A stretch of 64,000 nucleotides of DNA. It comes from Cylindrospermopsis curvispora GIHE-G1. GTDB taxonomy: Bacteria; Cyanobacteriota; Cyanobacteriia; Cyanobacteriales; Nostocaceae. The position numbers and the translations under genes are program-made. Positions 9,576 to 18,453 of this stretch are shown in pieces. The DNA lies in contig NZ_CP060822.1 of NCBI RefSeq assembly GCF_014489415.1, forward strand, positions 1,374,311 to 1,438,310, read 5' to 3'. Position 1 is the first letter of the stretch. Each line of letters opens with the position of its first letter. The notes under the pieces are model-generated. The model was not told where the DNA came from. It ran no database searches and saw only the letters and a program-made list of their open reading frames with translations.

Positions 9576-10398
9576 AGGAAGGAGCGAGGGTGTGATGAGA
9601 CAAAAAGCCATACCAATTATCTAAGCCTGCACCAGTGGTAGCAGAAACTTGATAAACCCGAATGTGGGGATTAACCTTTTTCGCATAGTCAATACATTTT
9701 TCCACATCAAACTGTACATAGGGCAATAAATCTATTTTAGTCAGGATCATAACATCACTGAGACGAAAGATGTGGGGGTATTTCATGGGTTTATCTTCCC
9801 CTTCTGTAACTGAGAGAATGACAACCTTAGTCTGCTCCCCCAGGTCAAATAATGCGGGACAGACTAAATTGCCCACATTCTCTATCATCAATACAGAATC
9901 CAAGGGAGGTTGAAGTTCCTGTATTCCCCTTTCTATCATAGCTGCATCTAAATGACAACCTGTACCCGTATTTATTTGTATTACCTTGCAACCTGTGGAT
10001 TGGATTTTTTGTGCATCGTTAGTGGTTTCCTGATCTCCTTCGATTACACTAATATTTAACTTGTGTTTTAAGTCATTAATTGTGCGAGTTAACAGAGTGG
10101 TTTTACCTGCACCTGGAGAACTCATCAGGTTTAGAGCTAGGATATTTCGCCCTTTAAACCACCCTCTATTTTGAGCAGCTATTAAATTATTTTTGCCTAA
10201 AATTTCCTGTTCTAGTGATATGGTTGTATGGTGAATTTTAGCATGAATATTTGCTGGAGATTGGTCATGTTGGTGAGCATGTTCAATTAGAGTTCCATCA
10301 GCTAGGGTATGGGTATGATAATCTCCATTGGGGGAATGGGGACTCATATTGGTAATTTTGGTTTCTTGATTGCCATCACATCCGCAGGTTACACACAT
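9535..10398 (-). CDS. hypB: Hydrogenase nickel incorporation GTPase HypB
   Basis: A 287-residue GTPase that loads nickel into the [NiFe]-hydrogenase large subunit together with HypA. The N-terminal high-affinity nickel site CxxCGC is at residues 2-7 (VTCGC). A histidine-rich stretch follows at about 27-57, including HTHT, EHAHQHD and KIHHT, a likely nickel-storage region. The G-domain has the P-loop SSPGAGKTTL (about 93-102), EGDQET, ENVGNLVCP and LTKIDLLP. It is last in the hyp operon, overlaps hypA by 10 bp at its start, and collides at its 3' end with the PRK-like gene by 41 bp. Confidence 0.96.
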   Translation of the reverse strand: MCVTCGCDGNQETKITNMSPHSPNGDYHTHTLADGTLIEHAHQHDQSPANIHAKIHHTTISLEQEILGKNNLIAAQNRGWFKGRNILALNLMSSPGAGKTTLLTRTINDLKHKLNISVIEGDQETTNDAQKIQSTGCKVIQINTGTGCHLDAAMIERGIQELQPPLDSVLMIENVGNLVCPALFDLGEQTKVVILSVTEGEDKPMKYPHIFRLSDVMILTKIDLLPYVQFDVEKCIDYAKKVNPHIRVYQVSATTGAGLDNWYGFLSHHTLAPSFKNALGSPSTCDR

Positions 10399-10730
10399 AA
10401 TTCCTCCACTTCTATTTCCCTAATTTTTAATTCTTCACCTGTAATTAAATCCAATCCTACACTACCACATTGACAGATTCCAAAAGGTTTATCTACCGTA
10501 AATGTGACCCCACATTGTTGACATCTGGCCATTCCAGGGACTTCTATAATTTCTAATTTTGCTCCTTCAACTATTGTACCCTGGGCACAGATATCGAAAC
10601 AGAATTCTATAGCATCTGGCATTATGGCAGATAATTTACCTATTTCCAACGTCACCCGCTTAACCCGATGGTTGTGGGCATTTTCCTTAACTATGGCAAT
10701 TATGTTACGAGTTATTCCTAATTCGTGCAT
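10389..10730 (-). CDS. hypA: Hydrogenase nickel chaperone HypA
   Basis: A 113-residue nickel metallochaperone acting with HypB. The N-terminal Met-His-Glu (MHELGIT) supplies nickel ligands. The zinc site is formed by two cysteine pairs, CQQC (about 74-77) and CQC (about 90-92). Length and layout are standard. Its 3' end overlaps the hypB start, indicating coupled translation. Confidence 0.96.
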   Translation of the reverse strand: MHELGITRNIIAIVKENAHNHRVKRVTLEIGKLSAIMPDAIEFCFDICAQGTIVEGAKLEIIEVPGMARCQQCGVTFTVDKPFGICQCGSVGLDLITGEELKIREIEVEELCV

Positions 10731-10763
10731 ATTTTATCCCAATATATCCCGAAGACTATTAGA

Positions 10764-11867
10764 TTAACATATTCTCGGTAGCTGCTCTCCCACCAACATA
10801 TCCACCATTCTTTCTGCACCAAAAACAGTTTTTAAAAAAACTATTCCAGGTAGTTGCTCAACTACTTGTCCAATAATTGCTGCTTGTTTTCCCAAGGGAT
10901 GATCTTGCATGGTGGATAATACCAGTTCTGCTTGCTCCTGGGGAACAACAACCACTATTTTACCTTCGTTAGCTAAATACAATGGATCTAAACCAAGTAT
11001 TTCACACATTCCACTCACCTCCTCTCTAATAGGAATGGTCTGTTCATTGATTTTTATCCCTAGATTTGCTGTTTGGGCAAATTCGTTTAATACGGTCGCT
11101 AAACCTCCCCTAGTTACATCTCTCATAGCATGAATATGAGGACAGACCTTGATAATTTCACCTACCAGTTCATGCAATGGTTGACTGTCGCTTTCTATAT
11201 CTGTTTCTAATTCTAATTCTCCTCTAGCTATTAAAATTGCCGCACCATGATTCCCTATTTCTCCATTAATAATTACCATATCCCCCGGTTGAATATGGCG
11301 AGGTGAAATTTTAATTCCCTGGGGTATTATCCCTATCCCAGCAGTGTTAATAAATAATTTATCCGCACAACCACGATGCACTACCTTGGTGTCTCCTGTA
11401 ACTATTTGCACTCCCGCTTTTTGAGCAGCATGTTGCATACTCCCCACTACTTTTCTTAATGTTTCTAATGGCAATCCCTCTTCTAAGATCATGCTACAAC
11501 TTAAATATAGGGGTTTAGCACCCCCAACTGCCAGATCATTAATTGTGCCATTAACAGCTAAATCACCAATATTGCCACCGGGAAAAAACAAGGGATCTAC
11601 CACGTAAGAATCGGTGGTAAATGCTAATCTATCTCCCAGTTTTCCCAGGGTTGATAAATCAAAACTTGCCTGATCTTCTAATTGTGATAAAATCTCATTA
11701 TGGAAATTTTTCACAAATACATCATGAATTAAATCGCTCATGGCTTTACCACCACTACCATGGGATAGGTTAATATGGCTATCTTTAACTTGATGGGAGC
11801 GACGACCTACCTGTGCTATTTTTTGAAATAGGGGATTTTGATTTTTCTGATTTTTATCTATTGCCAT
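10764..11867 (-). CDS. hypE: Hydrogenase maturation protein HypE
   Basis: Dehydrates the carbamoyl group that HypF attaches to its C-terminal cysteine, giving the thiocyanate donor of the cyanide ligands of the [NiFe] site. The family start LSHGSGGKAMSDLI and the obligatory C-terminal PRIC are both present. The ATG at 11867 gives 367 residues and lies 7 bp after the hypD stop. An ATG at 11924 in the same frame would overlap hypD by 50 bp and adds residues that do not resemble the family, so I prefer the inner start. Confidence 0.95.
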   Translation of the reverse strand: MAIDKNQKNQNPLFQKIAQVGRRSHQVKDSHINLSHGSGGKAMSDLIHDVFVKNFHNEILSQLEDQASFDLSTLGKLGDRLAFTTDSYVVDPLFFPGGNIGDLAVNGTINDLAVGGAKPLYLSCSMILEEGLPLETLRKVVGSMQHAAQKAGVQIVTGDTKVVHRGCADKLFINTAGIGIIPQGIKISPRHIQPGDMVIINGEIGNHGAAILIARGELELETDIESDSQPLHELVGEIIKVCPHIHAMRDVTRGGLATVLNEFAQTANLGIKINEQTIPIREEVSGMCEILGLDPLYLANEGKIVVVVPQEQAELVLSTMQDHPLGKQAAIIGQVVEQLPGIVFLKTVFGAERMVDMLVGEQLPRIC

Positions 11868-11874
11868 ACAATTG

Positions 11875-13002
11875 CTATATAAGAGCTGATAATCTGCCAT
11901 ATTTATAATATGCTGCACAAGCACCTTCAGAGGAAACCATACAAGTTCCTATGGGTGTTTCTGGTGTGCAAGCTGTGCCAAATACTTTACATTCCCAAGG
12001 TTTTAAAACTCCTTTAAGAATTTCTCCACATTGACAGGCTTTATGATCGGGCACTTTCAAATTGGGAATAGTAAATTTGGCTTCTGCATCAAATTGAGCA
12101 TATTCGGGACGTATTTTCAAACCAGAATTAGGAATTTCTCCCAACCCCCGCCATTCAAATTTCTCGCGAACTGTAAAAACCTGATTCATGGCTTGAATGG
12201 CATTTTGATTTCCCCCTTTCTCAACTAACCGATTATATTGGTTTTCTACTTCACACCGATTTTCTTCTATTTGTTTTAATAACATCCATATAGATTGGAA
12301 AATATCCAATGGTTCAAATCCAGAAATGACAATCGGTTTATGATATCTTTCGGGAATAAACTCATATGGATCTGTTCCAATAACCATGCTTACATGACCT
12401 GGACCAACAAAACCATCTAGTTGTAAATCTGGATTTGCTAATAATGCTTCCAATGCTGGTATAACTAATACATGATTGGAAAATAAACTAAAGTTTCTAA
12501 TGTTTTCTGCTGCTGCTTGTAATATGGTAAATGCAGTGCTAGGAGCAGTGGTTTCAAATCCTAAACCAAAAAATACTATCTCTTTTTCAGGGTTTTCCTT
12601 GGCAATCTTTAAACTATCCAGAGGAGAATAGACCATTCTAATATCTGCTCCCTCAGCTTTTGCTTGTAACAAGCTGGTTTTAGACCCTGGAACCCTCATA
12701 GCATCCCCAAAAGTAGTGAAAATAATCTGCTGGTTTTGGCAAAGGGCGATCGCATCATCTATTCTACCTTTTGGCATGACACATACCGGACATCCAGGTC
12801 CATGAATTAGTTCAATGTTATCTGGTAATATTTCCTCAATGCCATATTTAAAAATTCCATGGGTGTGTCCACCACATACTTCCATTATTTTGAGGTGTTT
12901 GTTTTTGTGGGAATTTCTTGAGATTTGAAGACTCAGTTGTGCAATTTCTTTTTGTAAACCTTGAGCTTTTTCGGGGTTACGGAATTCATCTACATATTTC
13001 AT
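11875..13002 (-). CDS. hypD: Hydrogenase maturation protein HypD
   Basis: A 375-residue iron-sulfur protein that, with HypC, forms the scaffold on which Fe(CN)2CO is built. The conserved cysteine segments are visible: MEVCGGHTHGIFKYG (about 41-55), HGPGCPVCVMPKGR, and the C-terminal cluster motif with KACQCGEILKG and CKVFGTACTPETPIGTC. It starts 15 bp after hypC and is followed closely by hypE. Confidence 0.96.
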   Translation of the reverse strand: MKYVDEFRNPEKAQGLQKEIAQLSLQISRNSHKNKHLKIMEVCGGHTHGIFKYGIEEILPDNIELIHGPGCPVCVMPKGRIDDAIALCQNQQIIFTTFGDAMRVPGSKTSLLQAKAEGADIRMVYSPLDSLKIAKENPEKEIVFFGLGFETTAPSTAFTILQAAAENIRNFSLFSNHVLVIPALEALLANPDLQLDGFVGPGHVSMVIGTDPYEFIPERYHKPIVISGFEPLDIFQSIWMLLKQIEENRCEVENQYNRLVEKGGNQNAIQAMNQVFTVREKFEWRGLGEIPNSGLKIRPEYAQFDAEAKFTIPNLKVPDHKACQCGEILKGVLKPWECKVFGTACTPETPIGTCMVSSEGACAAYYKYGRLSALI

Positions 13003-13017
13003 AATTTTACCAAGGTG

Positions 13018-13293
13018 TTATAAATTGCTCCTTTGCAGGTCTTTGGTATCACCATTGTTAGCAATTTCCTGTAAAAGGGCTAAGGTTTCTGCTGCTTCCT
13101 GTTCATTAATTCTGTTCATAGCAAAACCCACATGAACTAACACCCAATCTCCCAGACATTTTTCGGGTGGGTGTTCCTCATCAACAATACATGCTATATT
13201 GATTTGACGCTTAACTCCTCCAACCTTAACTATTGCTAGTTTATGTTCTGGATTGCTGATTTCTATTATTTGTCCAGGTATTCCTAAACACAT
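13018..13293 (-). CDS. hypC: Hydrogenase assembly chaperone HypC
   Basis: A 91-residue small chaperone starting MCLGIPGQI; Cys2 is the residue exposed after methionine removal that carries the iron intermediate and contacts the hydrogenase large subunit. It is the first gene of the tight hypCDEAB run and is separated by 108 bp from the unrelated ATPase gene upstream. Whether its partner is an uptake (HupL) or bidirectional (HoxH) subunit cannot be said, because no structural hydrogenase gene is in the window. Confidence 0.95.
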   Translation of the reverse strand: MCLGIPGQIIEISNPEHKLAIVKVGGVKRQINIACIVDEEHPPEKCLGDWVLVHVGFAMNRINEQEAAETLALLQEIANNGDTKDLQRSNL

Positions 13294-13401
13294 ATCTCTT
13301 TCTCGACCTAATTAGAGTTTACTAGAGTTTAACATACATCTTTGGAAAGAAAATGTGGCGTTGCACAATAATTGAGCTTCAATTATCTGATATCTAACGC
13401 T

Positions 13402-14949
13402 CTAGCTACGAATCACTGTAATGGTTCTTCCCTCTGGACTAATGGCCTGTTCCATACTAATCCTCTCACCCATGGGTGGTAATCCCGGACGGTGATCAAA
13501 AATTACTAACCAACCTCTATCTAATCCTAACCCACCCAGATATTTATCCAATTGGGTCAAACCCTTCGTTAACGGATCCGATTTTCCCCCCCAAACCTTT
13601 AACTCTATGCCCATCACTACCTTGCCATAGCGTAAACAAATATCCATTCTTCCAGAACCAACGGCATATTCCCGTTCTAAAGTGCCACCACCATTCACTA
13701 CCCGATGTAAAAACGCCATCAAAACTAAATGGGGAGCAATTTCATGATAAGGCGCACTTTTGAGTAATGGTTCCCCATGTTGTCGCCAAAACTCTAGGAA
13801 AGCATTTAAGAGTTTGTCAGGATTTAAAGTATTATCAGTATTTAACCAAGTAGGTTGAATCTGGGGTAGACTATCCTGACTACCCTGGGACAAAACACGA
13901 GGAATCACCTCCTGGTAAATGGGATTGGCAATGGTTAGTCCTCCCAAGGGACTGCGCTTTACTAAACCTAAATCTAGCAAGAAACGGCGATCATCCTCTG
14001 GGGTATCTGGTAAGTCCGATCCAGCTAACATGGGTTGAATAATGGCTTTGACCCGATCTTCCCGTAAGCGCTCTGCCAAACTATCCAAATGGGTATCCTG
14101 GCGCTGAATCAGAACTTCTTTGGCTTGGTTAATTACTTCAGCGGTAATGGGTTGAGTAATATCTTTCACTAACACCTGAGTGGCTTGACGAGCTAGGGCG
14201 TTTACTAACCATGGTTGCCCATCGGTTAAATAAAATGTTTGTTTAATTGCTTCCGGGGTAAAAATTTGTCCTGTAGCTTGCGTATGTTGTAAGTAAAGTT
14301 CTTCCACCTCTGACAGAGTGAAATTACTTAAAGTCAAGGATTCCGCTTTGATATTGAAAGGACTTGACGTATTCAGTCGTTCACTTCCACCAGATTTAAC
14401 CTTATAGTCCCGCACATCCCGCATACCAATTAACCCCACCGAATGGGGAAATCCCCGAGGACGACGGGGAAAACCTGAGCGTAATTGTCTTAAAATTAGG
14501 ATTAAAGCTTCATCTGTTAGGGAATCGATTTCATCTAAAAAGATTACAAGAGGTCTTGGAGATTGTGCGGACCACTCACTTAAAGTTTTGCCTATTCCTG
14601 AGTCTGTTTCACGCTCTGGCCAATAGGATGGTTGTAGTTCTTTGGGTAAATAAAATTTGATTGCCTGTTTCCATTCTTCTAAAATAACCTGCTCCGCTTG
14701 CTGGGGATTATGGGAGAATACTGATCCCACTTCAACGGAAAGCATAACTGAGGTATATTTTCCACTATCAGTCAATTCTCGTGCTAAGGCTATCATAGCT
14801 GTAGTTTTGCCGACTTGTCGCGGCGCGTGAATTATAAAGTAGTTTTCTCCGTCAATTAGTGCTTTCAAATCCGGTAGTCGAGCTGTGGGAGAGAGCATAT
14901 AGTGGATTTCGGATTTACAGGGTCCAGCAGTATTAAAGTATTTAGGCAT
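13402..14949 (-). CDS. AAA-like ATPase with C-terminal PD-(D/E)XK-like domain
   Basis: A 515-residue protein with an N-terminal P-loop ATPase domain: Walker A in HAPRQVGKTTAMIAL (about 40-54), Walker B in LVIFLDEIDSL (about 133-143), then a winged-helix-like region (about 290-345). The C-terminal part (about 395-515) contains SGRMDICLRYGKVVMGIELK, the D...ExK spacing of a restriction-endonuclease-like fold. This resembles the widespread AAA-like/PDDEXK proteins of cyanobacteria, whose role is unknown; mobility or defence roles have been suggested for similar architectures, and that is inference here. It lies between hypF (46 bp) and hypC (108 bp), same strand, a place where related cyanobacteria usually have nothing. 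It is not expected to take part in hydrogenase maturation. Confidence 0.8.
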   Translation of the reverse strand: MPKYFNTAGPCKSEIHYMLSPTARLPDLKALIDGENYFIIHAPRQVGKTTAMIALARELTDSGKYTSVMLSVEVGSVFSHNPQQAEQVILEEWKQAIKFYLPKELQPSYWPERETDSGIGKTLSEWSAQSPRPLVIFLDEIDSLTDEALILILRQLRSGFPRRPRGFPHSVGLIGMRDVRDYKVKSGGSERLNTSSPFNIKAESLTLSNFTLSEVEELYLQHTQATGQIFTPEAIKQTFYLTDGQPWLVNALARQATQVLVKDITQPITAEVINQAKEVLIQRQDTHLDSLAERLREDRVKAIIQPMLAGSDLPDTPEDDRRFLLDLGLVKRSPLGGLTIANPIYQEVIPRVLSQGSQDSLPQIQPTWLNTDNTLNPDKLLNAFLEFWRQHGEPLLKSAPYHEIAPHLVLMAFLHRVVNGGGTLEREYAVGSGRMDICLRYGKVVMGIELKVWGGKSDPLTKGLTQLDKYLGGLGLDRGWLVIFDHRPGLPPMGERISMEQAISPEGRTITVIRS

Positions 14950-14995
14950 AATTGTGAGCTATAATTTAGATTGATTCTTGGGTCGGAACGCTTAG

Positions 14996-17395
14996 TTAGG
15001 CATTTTGCCCACATCTAGCTGCAACAATCATAGCTTGTCCCAGAGATATTCCTCCATCATTTGGAGGTACTTTACTGTGAGTAAGAACTTCCATGCCCAT
15101 ATTTTGCAGTAATTTAGTTGTTTGCTGTAAAAGAATTCGGTTTTGAAATACTCCCCCGGTTAGTGCTACTTGATTGGTTTTATATTCTTGACTCAATTGT
15201 TTAACTGTTTCTATAATCAAATGGGCTAGAGTTAGGTGAAACTTGGCAGCTATTTCCCCTATTGCAACTTGTTGGTTTATATCTTCTAAGATTCCTTTCC
15301 ACATGGGAGCTGTGTTTATATAGTACATTCCATTGAATTTTTCAATATTTTGATGTGATGGATAACTGGATATATCATTTAGTATTTCAGGACTGATGCT
15401 GGACTCCATTTCTATAGCTGCTTGTGCTTCGTAGGTACATTCTTCCCGACAAATCCCAATTGCTGCTGCTACCGCATCAAATAACCTACCTACAGATGAT
15501 ACAAGGGGTGAGTTAATATTTTTTTCCACCATTTGATCTAGCAATTTCAAAGGATGTTTTTGTAGAAACCGCACAATTTCTAGAGAGGGGTATTGCTCTT
15601 GAACCTCTTGCCAATTTAAAGCACTATTGAGGTGAGCATAAGTATTTCTCCAGGGTTGGTAAATAGACTGTTTCCCTCCTATCATAGGTACTGGTTTAAA
15701 GGTAGCCAGTCTTTGGCAATTAGAGTAATCAGCCAGGAAAAATTCTCCTCCCCAGAAATTACCATCTTCTCCATATCCTAAACCATCAAAAGCTACACCT
15801 AATACTGGCTGGCTATTTAAAGGTATTTTGTTTTCCCCTAGACAAGCTGCAATGTGAGCATGATGATGTGGAATTTCATAAAGTTGAATTTCATTACTGA
15901 CTGCTAATTGTCTACCTAGTTTTGATGATAAATATTCCGGATGTTTATCAATGGCAATAATTGCTGGTTTATGGGCGAATAAATTGAGATATAAATTTAG
16001 GGTTTCTTGATAGGTAGCAAAAGCGGAGGCATTTTCTAAATCTCCTAAATGTTGTGATAAAATAGCCTCACCTGCTCTCAATAAACAAAAGGTGTTTTTC
16101 AATTCTCCACCCATGGCTAAAATAGGTGGCGTCTTTTCAAAACCTTGTGGTAAAATAATCGGTGCTGGTGCATATCCCCTAGCGCGTCTGAGAATTTGGA
16201 TTTTTTGATTAACTACTCTCACTACTGAATCATCTAGTCGGTTAATAATATCTCGGTTATGTAATAAGAAATAATCAGCTATTGAACCTAACCTTTTTTT
16301 GGCATTTGAATTATCAATACATTGAGGTTCATCGGCAATATTACCGCTGGTGAGAACTATGGGAACATTCATTCTCCTGAGAATTAAATGATGTAGAGGG
16401 GTATAGGGTAACATGAAACCCAGAGTGTTTTGACCAGGTGCGATCGCCCTAGCTATGGGCTTCCCAATTTGGGATTTTACTGAGTTATGTGGCAAGTTAT
16501 TTTGGGGATTAATTTTTAATAAAACAATTGGTGCAGCAGGACTAGTTAATAAATCTTTTTCTAAATCAGAAATCTGACAATATTGAGATATTATATTGAT
16601 ATCTCTAGCCATTAAAGCAAAAGGTTTATGATAACGTTTTTTTCGCTGTCGTAGTTTTTCAACCACAGTTTCCTGGGTAGCATCACAAGCTAAATGGAAA
16701 CCACCTAAACCCTTAATAGCAACAATTTCACCTTTTTGTAATAAGGTACAAACTGCATCAACCTCATCTAACATAGAAAACATATCCCCAGTGATAGGTT
16801 GACCATCAGCACGTTCTAACCATGCACGGGGACCACAGTGAAAACAAGCTACAGGTTGAGCGTGAAAACGTCTATTATTTACATCTTCATATTCCCGGTT
16901 ACACTCTCCACACATAGGAAAATCTACCATGCTAGTATTATTTCTATCGTAGGGAATGGCCTGCATAATACTTAACCGTGGTCCACAATGGGTACAGTTA
17001 GTAAAGGGATAGCGAAAATAACGACTAAAGGGATCAAAAATTTCCTTTTGACATTCAGAACAGGTTGCAGCATCGGGAACAATTTCCGTTTTCACTGGTG
17101 TTTCCATACTGGGAGCAATGATAAATTCTGTGAGTTCATCAGCACGGAAATCATTAGACCCACACAGTGGACTCCTGATTAGTTCATGAATTTGAGCTAG
17201 GGGTGGACACTGGTCATACAGTTGCTGCACAAAAGCAGTTATTTTTTCCTCACTCCCCACAATCCGGATTAAAACTCCATCCCCATCATTACATACATCT
17301 CCTTTTAAACCAGCATTTTTAGCCAAGCGGTAAACCGTGGGACGAAAACCTACACCCTGAACAGTACCCCTAACTCTTATTTGCTCTGTTCTCAT
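14996..17395 (-). CDS. hypF: Carbamoyltransferase HypF
   Basis: A 799-residue enzyme that uses carbamoyl phosphate and ATP to carbamoylate HypE, the source of the cyanide ligands. Domains in order: acylphosphatase-like (residues 1-90, RVRGTVQGVGFRPTVYRLA), two zinc fingers (about 108-185, with CSEC, CTHC, CGEC and CFHC pairs), a YrdC-like adenylate domain (about 215-400) and a Kae1-like domain (about 410-799) with the metal site PHHHAHIAA and ALTGGVFQNRIL. It is the first gene of the hyp run. The array of promoter-like repeats starts within 40 bp upstream of its ATG, so its expression may depend on that array. Confidence 0.96.
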   Translation of the reverse strand: MRTEQIRVRGTVQGVGFRPTVYRLAKNAGLKGDVCNDGDGVLIRIVGSEEKITAFVQQLYDQCPPLAQIHELIRSPLCGSNDFRADELTEFIIAPSMETPVKTEIVPDAATCSECQKEIFDPFSRYFRYPFTNCTHCGPRLSIMQAIPYDRNNTSMVDFPMCGECNREYEDVNNRRFHAQPVACFHCGPRAWLERADGQPITGDMFSMLDEVDAVCTLLQKGEIVAIKGLGGFHLACDATQETVVEKLRQRKKRYHKPFALMARDINIISQYCQISDLEKDLLTSPAAPIVLLKINPQNNLPHNSVKSQIGKPIARAIAPGQNTLGFMLPYTPLHHLILRRMNVPIVLTSGNIADEPQCIDNSNAKKRLGSIADYFLLHNRDIINRLDDSVVRVVNQKIQILRRARGYAPAPIILPQGFEKTPPILAMGGELKNTFCLLRAGEAILSQHLGDLENASAFATYQETLNLYLNLFAHKPAIIAIDKHPEYLSSKLGRQLAVSNEIQLYEIPHHHAHIAACLGENKIPLNSQPVLGVAFDGLGYGEDGNFWGGEFFLADYSNCQRLATFKPVPMIGGKQSIYQPWRNTYAHLNSALNWQEVQEQYPSLEIVRFLQKHPLKLLDQMVEKNINSPLVSSVGRLFDAVAAAIGICREECTYEAQAAIEMESSISPEILNDISSYPSHQNIEKFNGMYYINTAPMWKGILEDINQQVAIGEIAAKFHLTLAHLIIETVKQLSQEYKTNQVALTGGVFQNRILLQQTTKLLQNMGMEVLTHSKVPPNDGGISLGQAMIVAARCGQNA

Positions 17396-17420
17396 GTTTT
17401 TACTGCAAAAGCATATTCAT

Positions 17421-17426
17421 ATTATA
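17421..17426 (-). promoter_or_regulatory. Possible -10 element close to hypF
   Basis: On the minus strand TATAAT lies 26 bp before the hypF ATG. No convincing -35 hexamer is found 16-18 bp further upstream, where the repeat array begins, so this is a weak candidate compared with the repeat-borne promoter at 17564-17592. Confidence 0.3.
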
Positions 17427-17563
17427 TTCTAATAGGGTTGGTGGAATATTTGAGGGGAGGTTAGAAAATGCGATCGCCTTTATGAATGGGGTTGTCGATC
17501 CGAATATCAAATATTGATGGTTGAAAGAAGACCTTATATGGGCACACAGATTTCTATGATGAA

Positions 17564-17592
17564 AATATATCATTGTCAAGTCAAGTAGTCAA
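17564..17592 (-). promoter_or_regulatory. Sigma-70-type promoter inside the repeat module nearest hypF
   Basis: On the minus strand TTGACT (17592-17587), a 17-bp spacer and TATATT (17569-17564) with an extended -10 TG match the primary-sigma consensus at 5/6 in both hexamers. Transcription would start near 17557 and run about 160 nt into hypF. The same arrangement is kept in essentially all long modules of the array; the spacer adds two more TTGAC boxes (TTGACT-AC-TTGACT-TGACA overall). Confidence 0.6.
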
Positions 17593-17624
17593 CCCCCCAA
17601 TGGAAAATTTTCTGGCGCGTAATA

Positions 17625-17748
17625 AGTACCCAGGCAAATTTAATTTTACATATTCATTGAAGAAATAATTTCTGTAAGGGTTATCTGTTAGGTCTTTTCA
17701 GTTATCAGTTCCCTCCCTGAACTGCGAAATTTATTTTGCACGACCACT
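17625..17748. mobile_element. 124-bp miniature inverted-repeat element, copy 1
   Basis: Interrupts a long module after GCGCGTAATA. The ends are imperfect inverted repeats (AGTACCCAGGCAAA at the left; AGTGGTCGTGCAAA read inward from the right), flanked by TA on both sides (17623-17624, 17749-17750), as expected for an IS630/Tc1-mariner-type miniature element with a TA target duplication. It is too short to code. The last 40 bp recur exactly, inverted, at 47110-47149. Confidence 0.65.
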
Positions 17749-18329
17749 TACATAGAGTTCGTGGAATATTAGGAGGGGTAAAAAATGCGATCGCTCTTAT
17801 GAATGGGGTTGTCGATCCGAATATCAAATATTGATGGTTGAAAGAAGACCTTATATGGGCACACATACTCCCATGATGAAAATATATCATTGTCAAGTCA
17901 AGTAGTCAACTCCCCAATGGAAAATTTTTGGCGCGTAATACATATATAGGTTTGGTGGAATATTTGAGGGGAGGTTAGAAAATGCGATCGCTCTTATGAA
18001 TGAGGTTGTCTATCCGAATATCAAATATTGGTGGTTGAAAAAAGACCTTATATGGGCACACAGATTTCCATGATGAAAATATATCATTGTCAAGTCAAGT
18101 AGTCAACCCCCCAATGGAAAATTTTCTGGCGCGTAATACGTAGGGTTCGTGGAATATTAGGAGCGGTAAAAAATGCGATCGCCTTTATGAATGGGGTTGT
18201 CGATCCGAATATCAAATATTGATGGTTGAAAGAAGACCTTATATGGGCACACATATTCCTATGATGAAAATATATCATTGTCAAGTCAAGTAGTCAACCC
18301 CCCAATGGAAAATTTTCTGGCGCGTAATA

Positions 18330-18453
18330 AGTACCCAGGCAAATTTAATTTTACATATTCATTGAAGAAATAATTTCTGTAAGGGTTATCTGTTAGGTCT
18401 TTTCAGTTATCAGTTCCCTCCCTGAACTGCGAAATTTATTTTGCACGACCACT
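18330..18453. mobile_element. 124-bp miniature inverted-repeat element, copy 2
   Basis: Identical in position within its module to the copy at 17625 and apparently identical in sequence, with TA at 18328-18329 and 18454-18455. Two copies in the same module position most simply mean the already interrupted module was duplicated as the array grew. Confidence 0.65.

Noticed and set aside
11868-11924. Longer N-terminus for HypE
   Set aside because: It would overlap hypD by 50 bp and has no family similarity; the ATG at 11867 fits the operon spacing.
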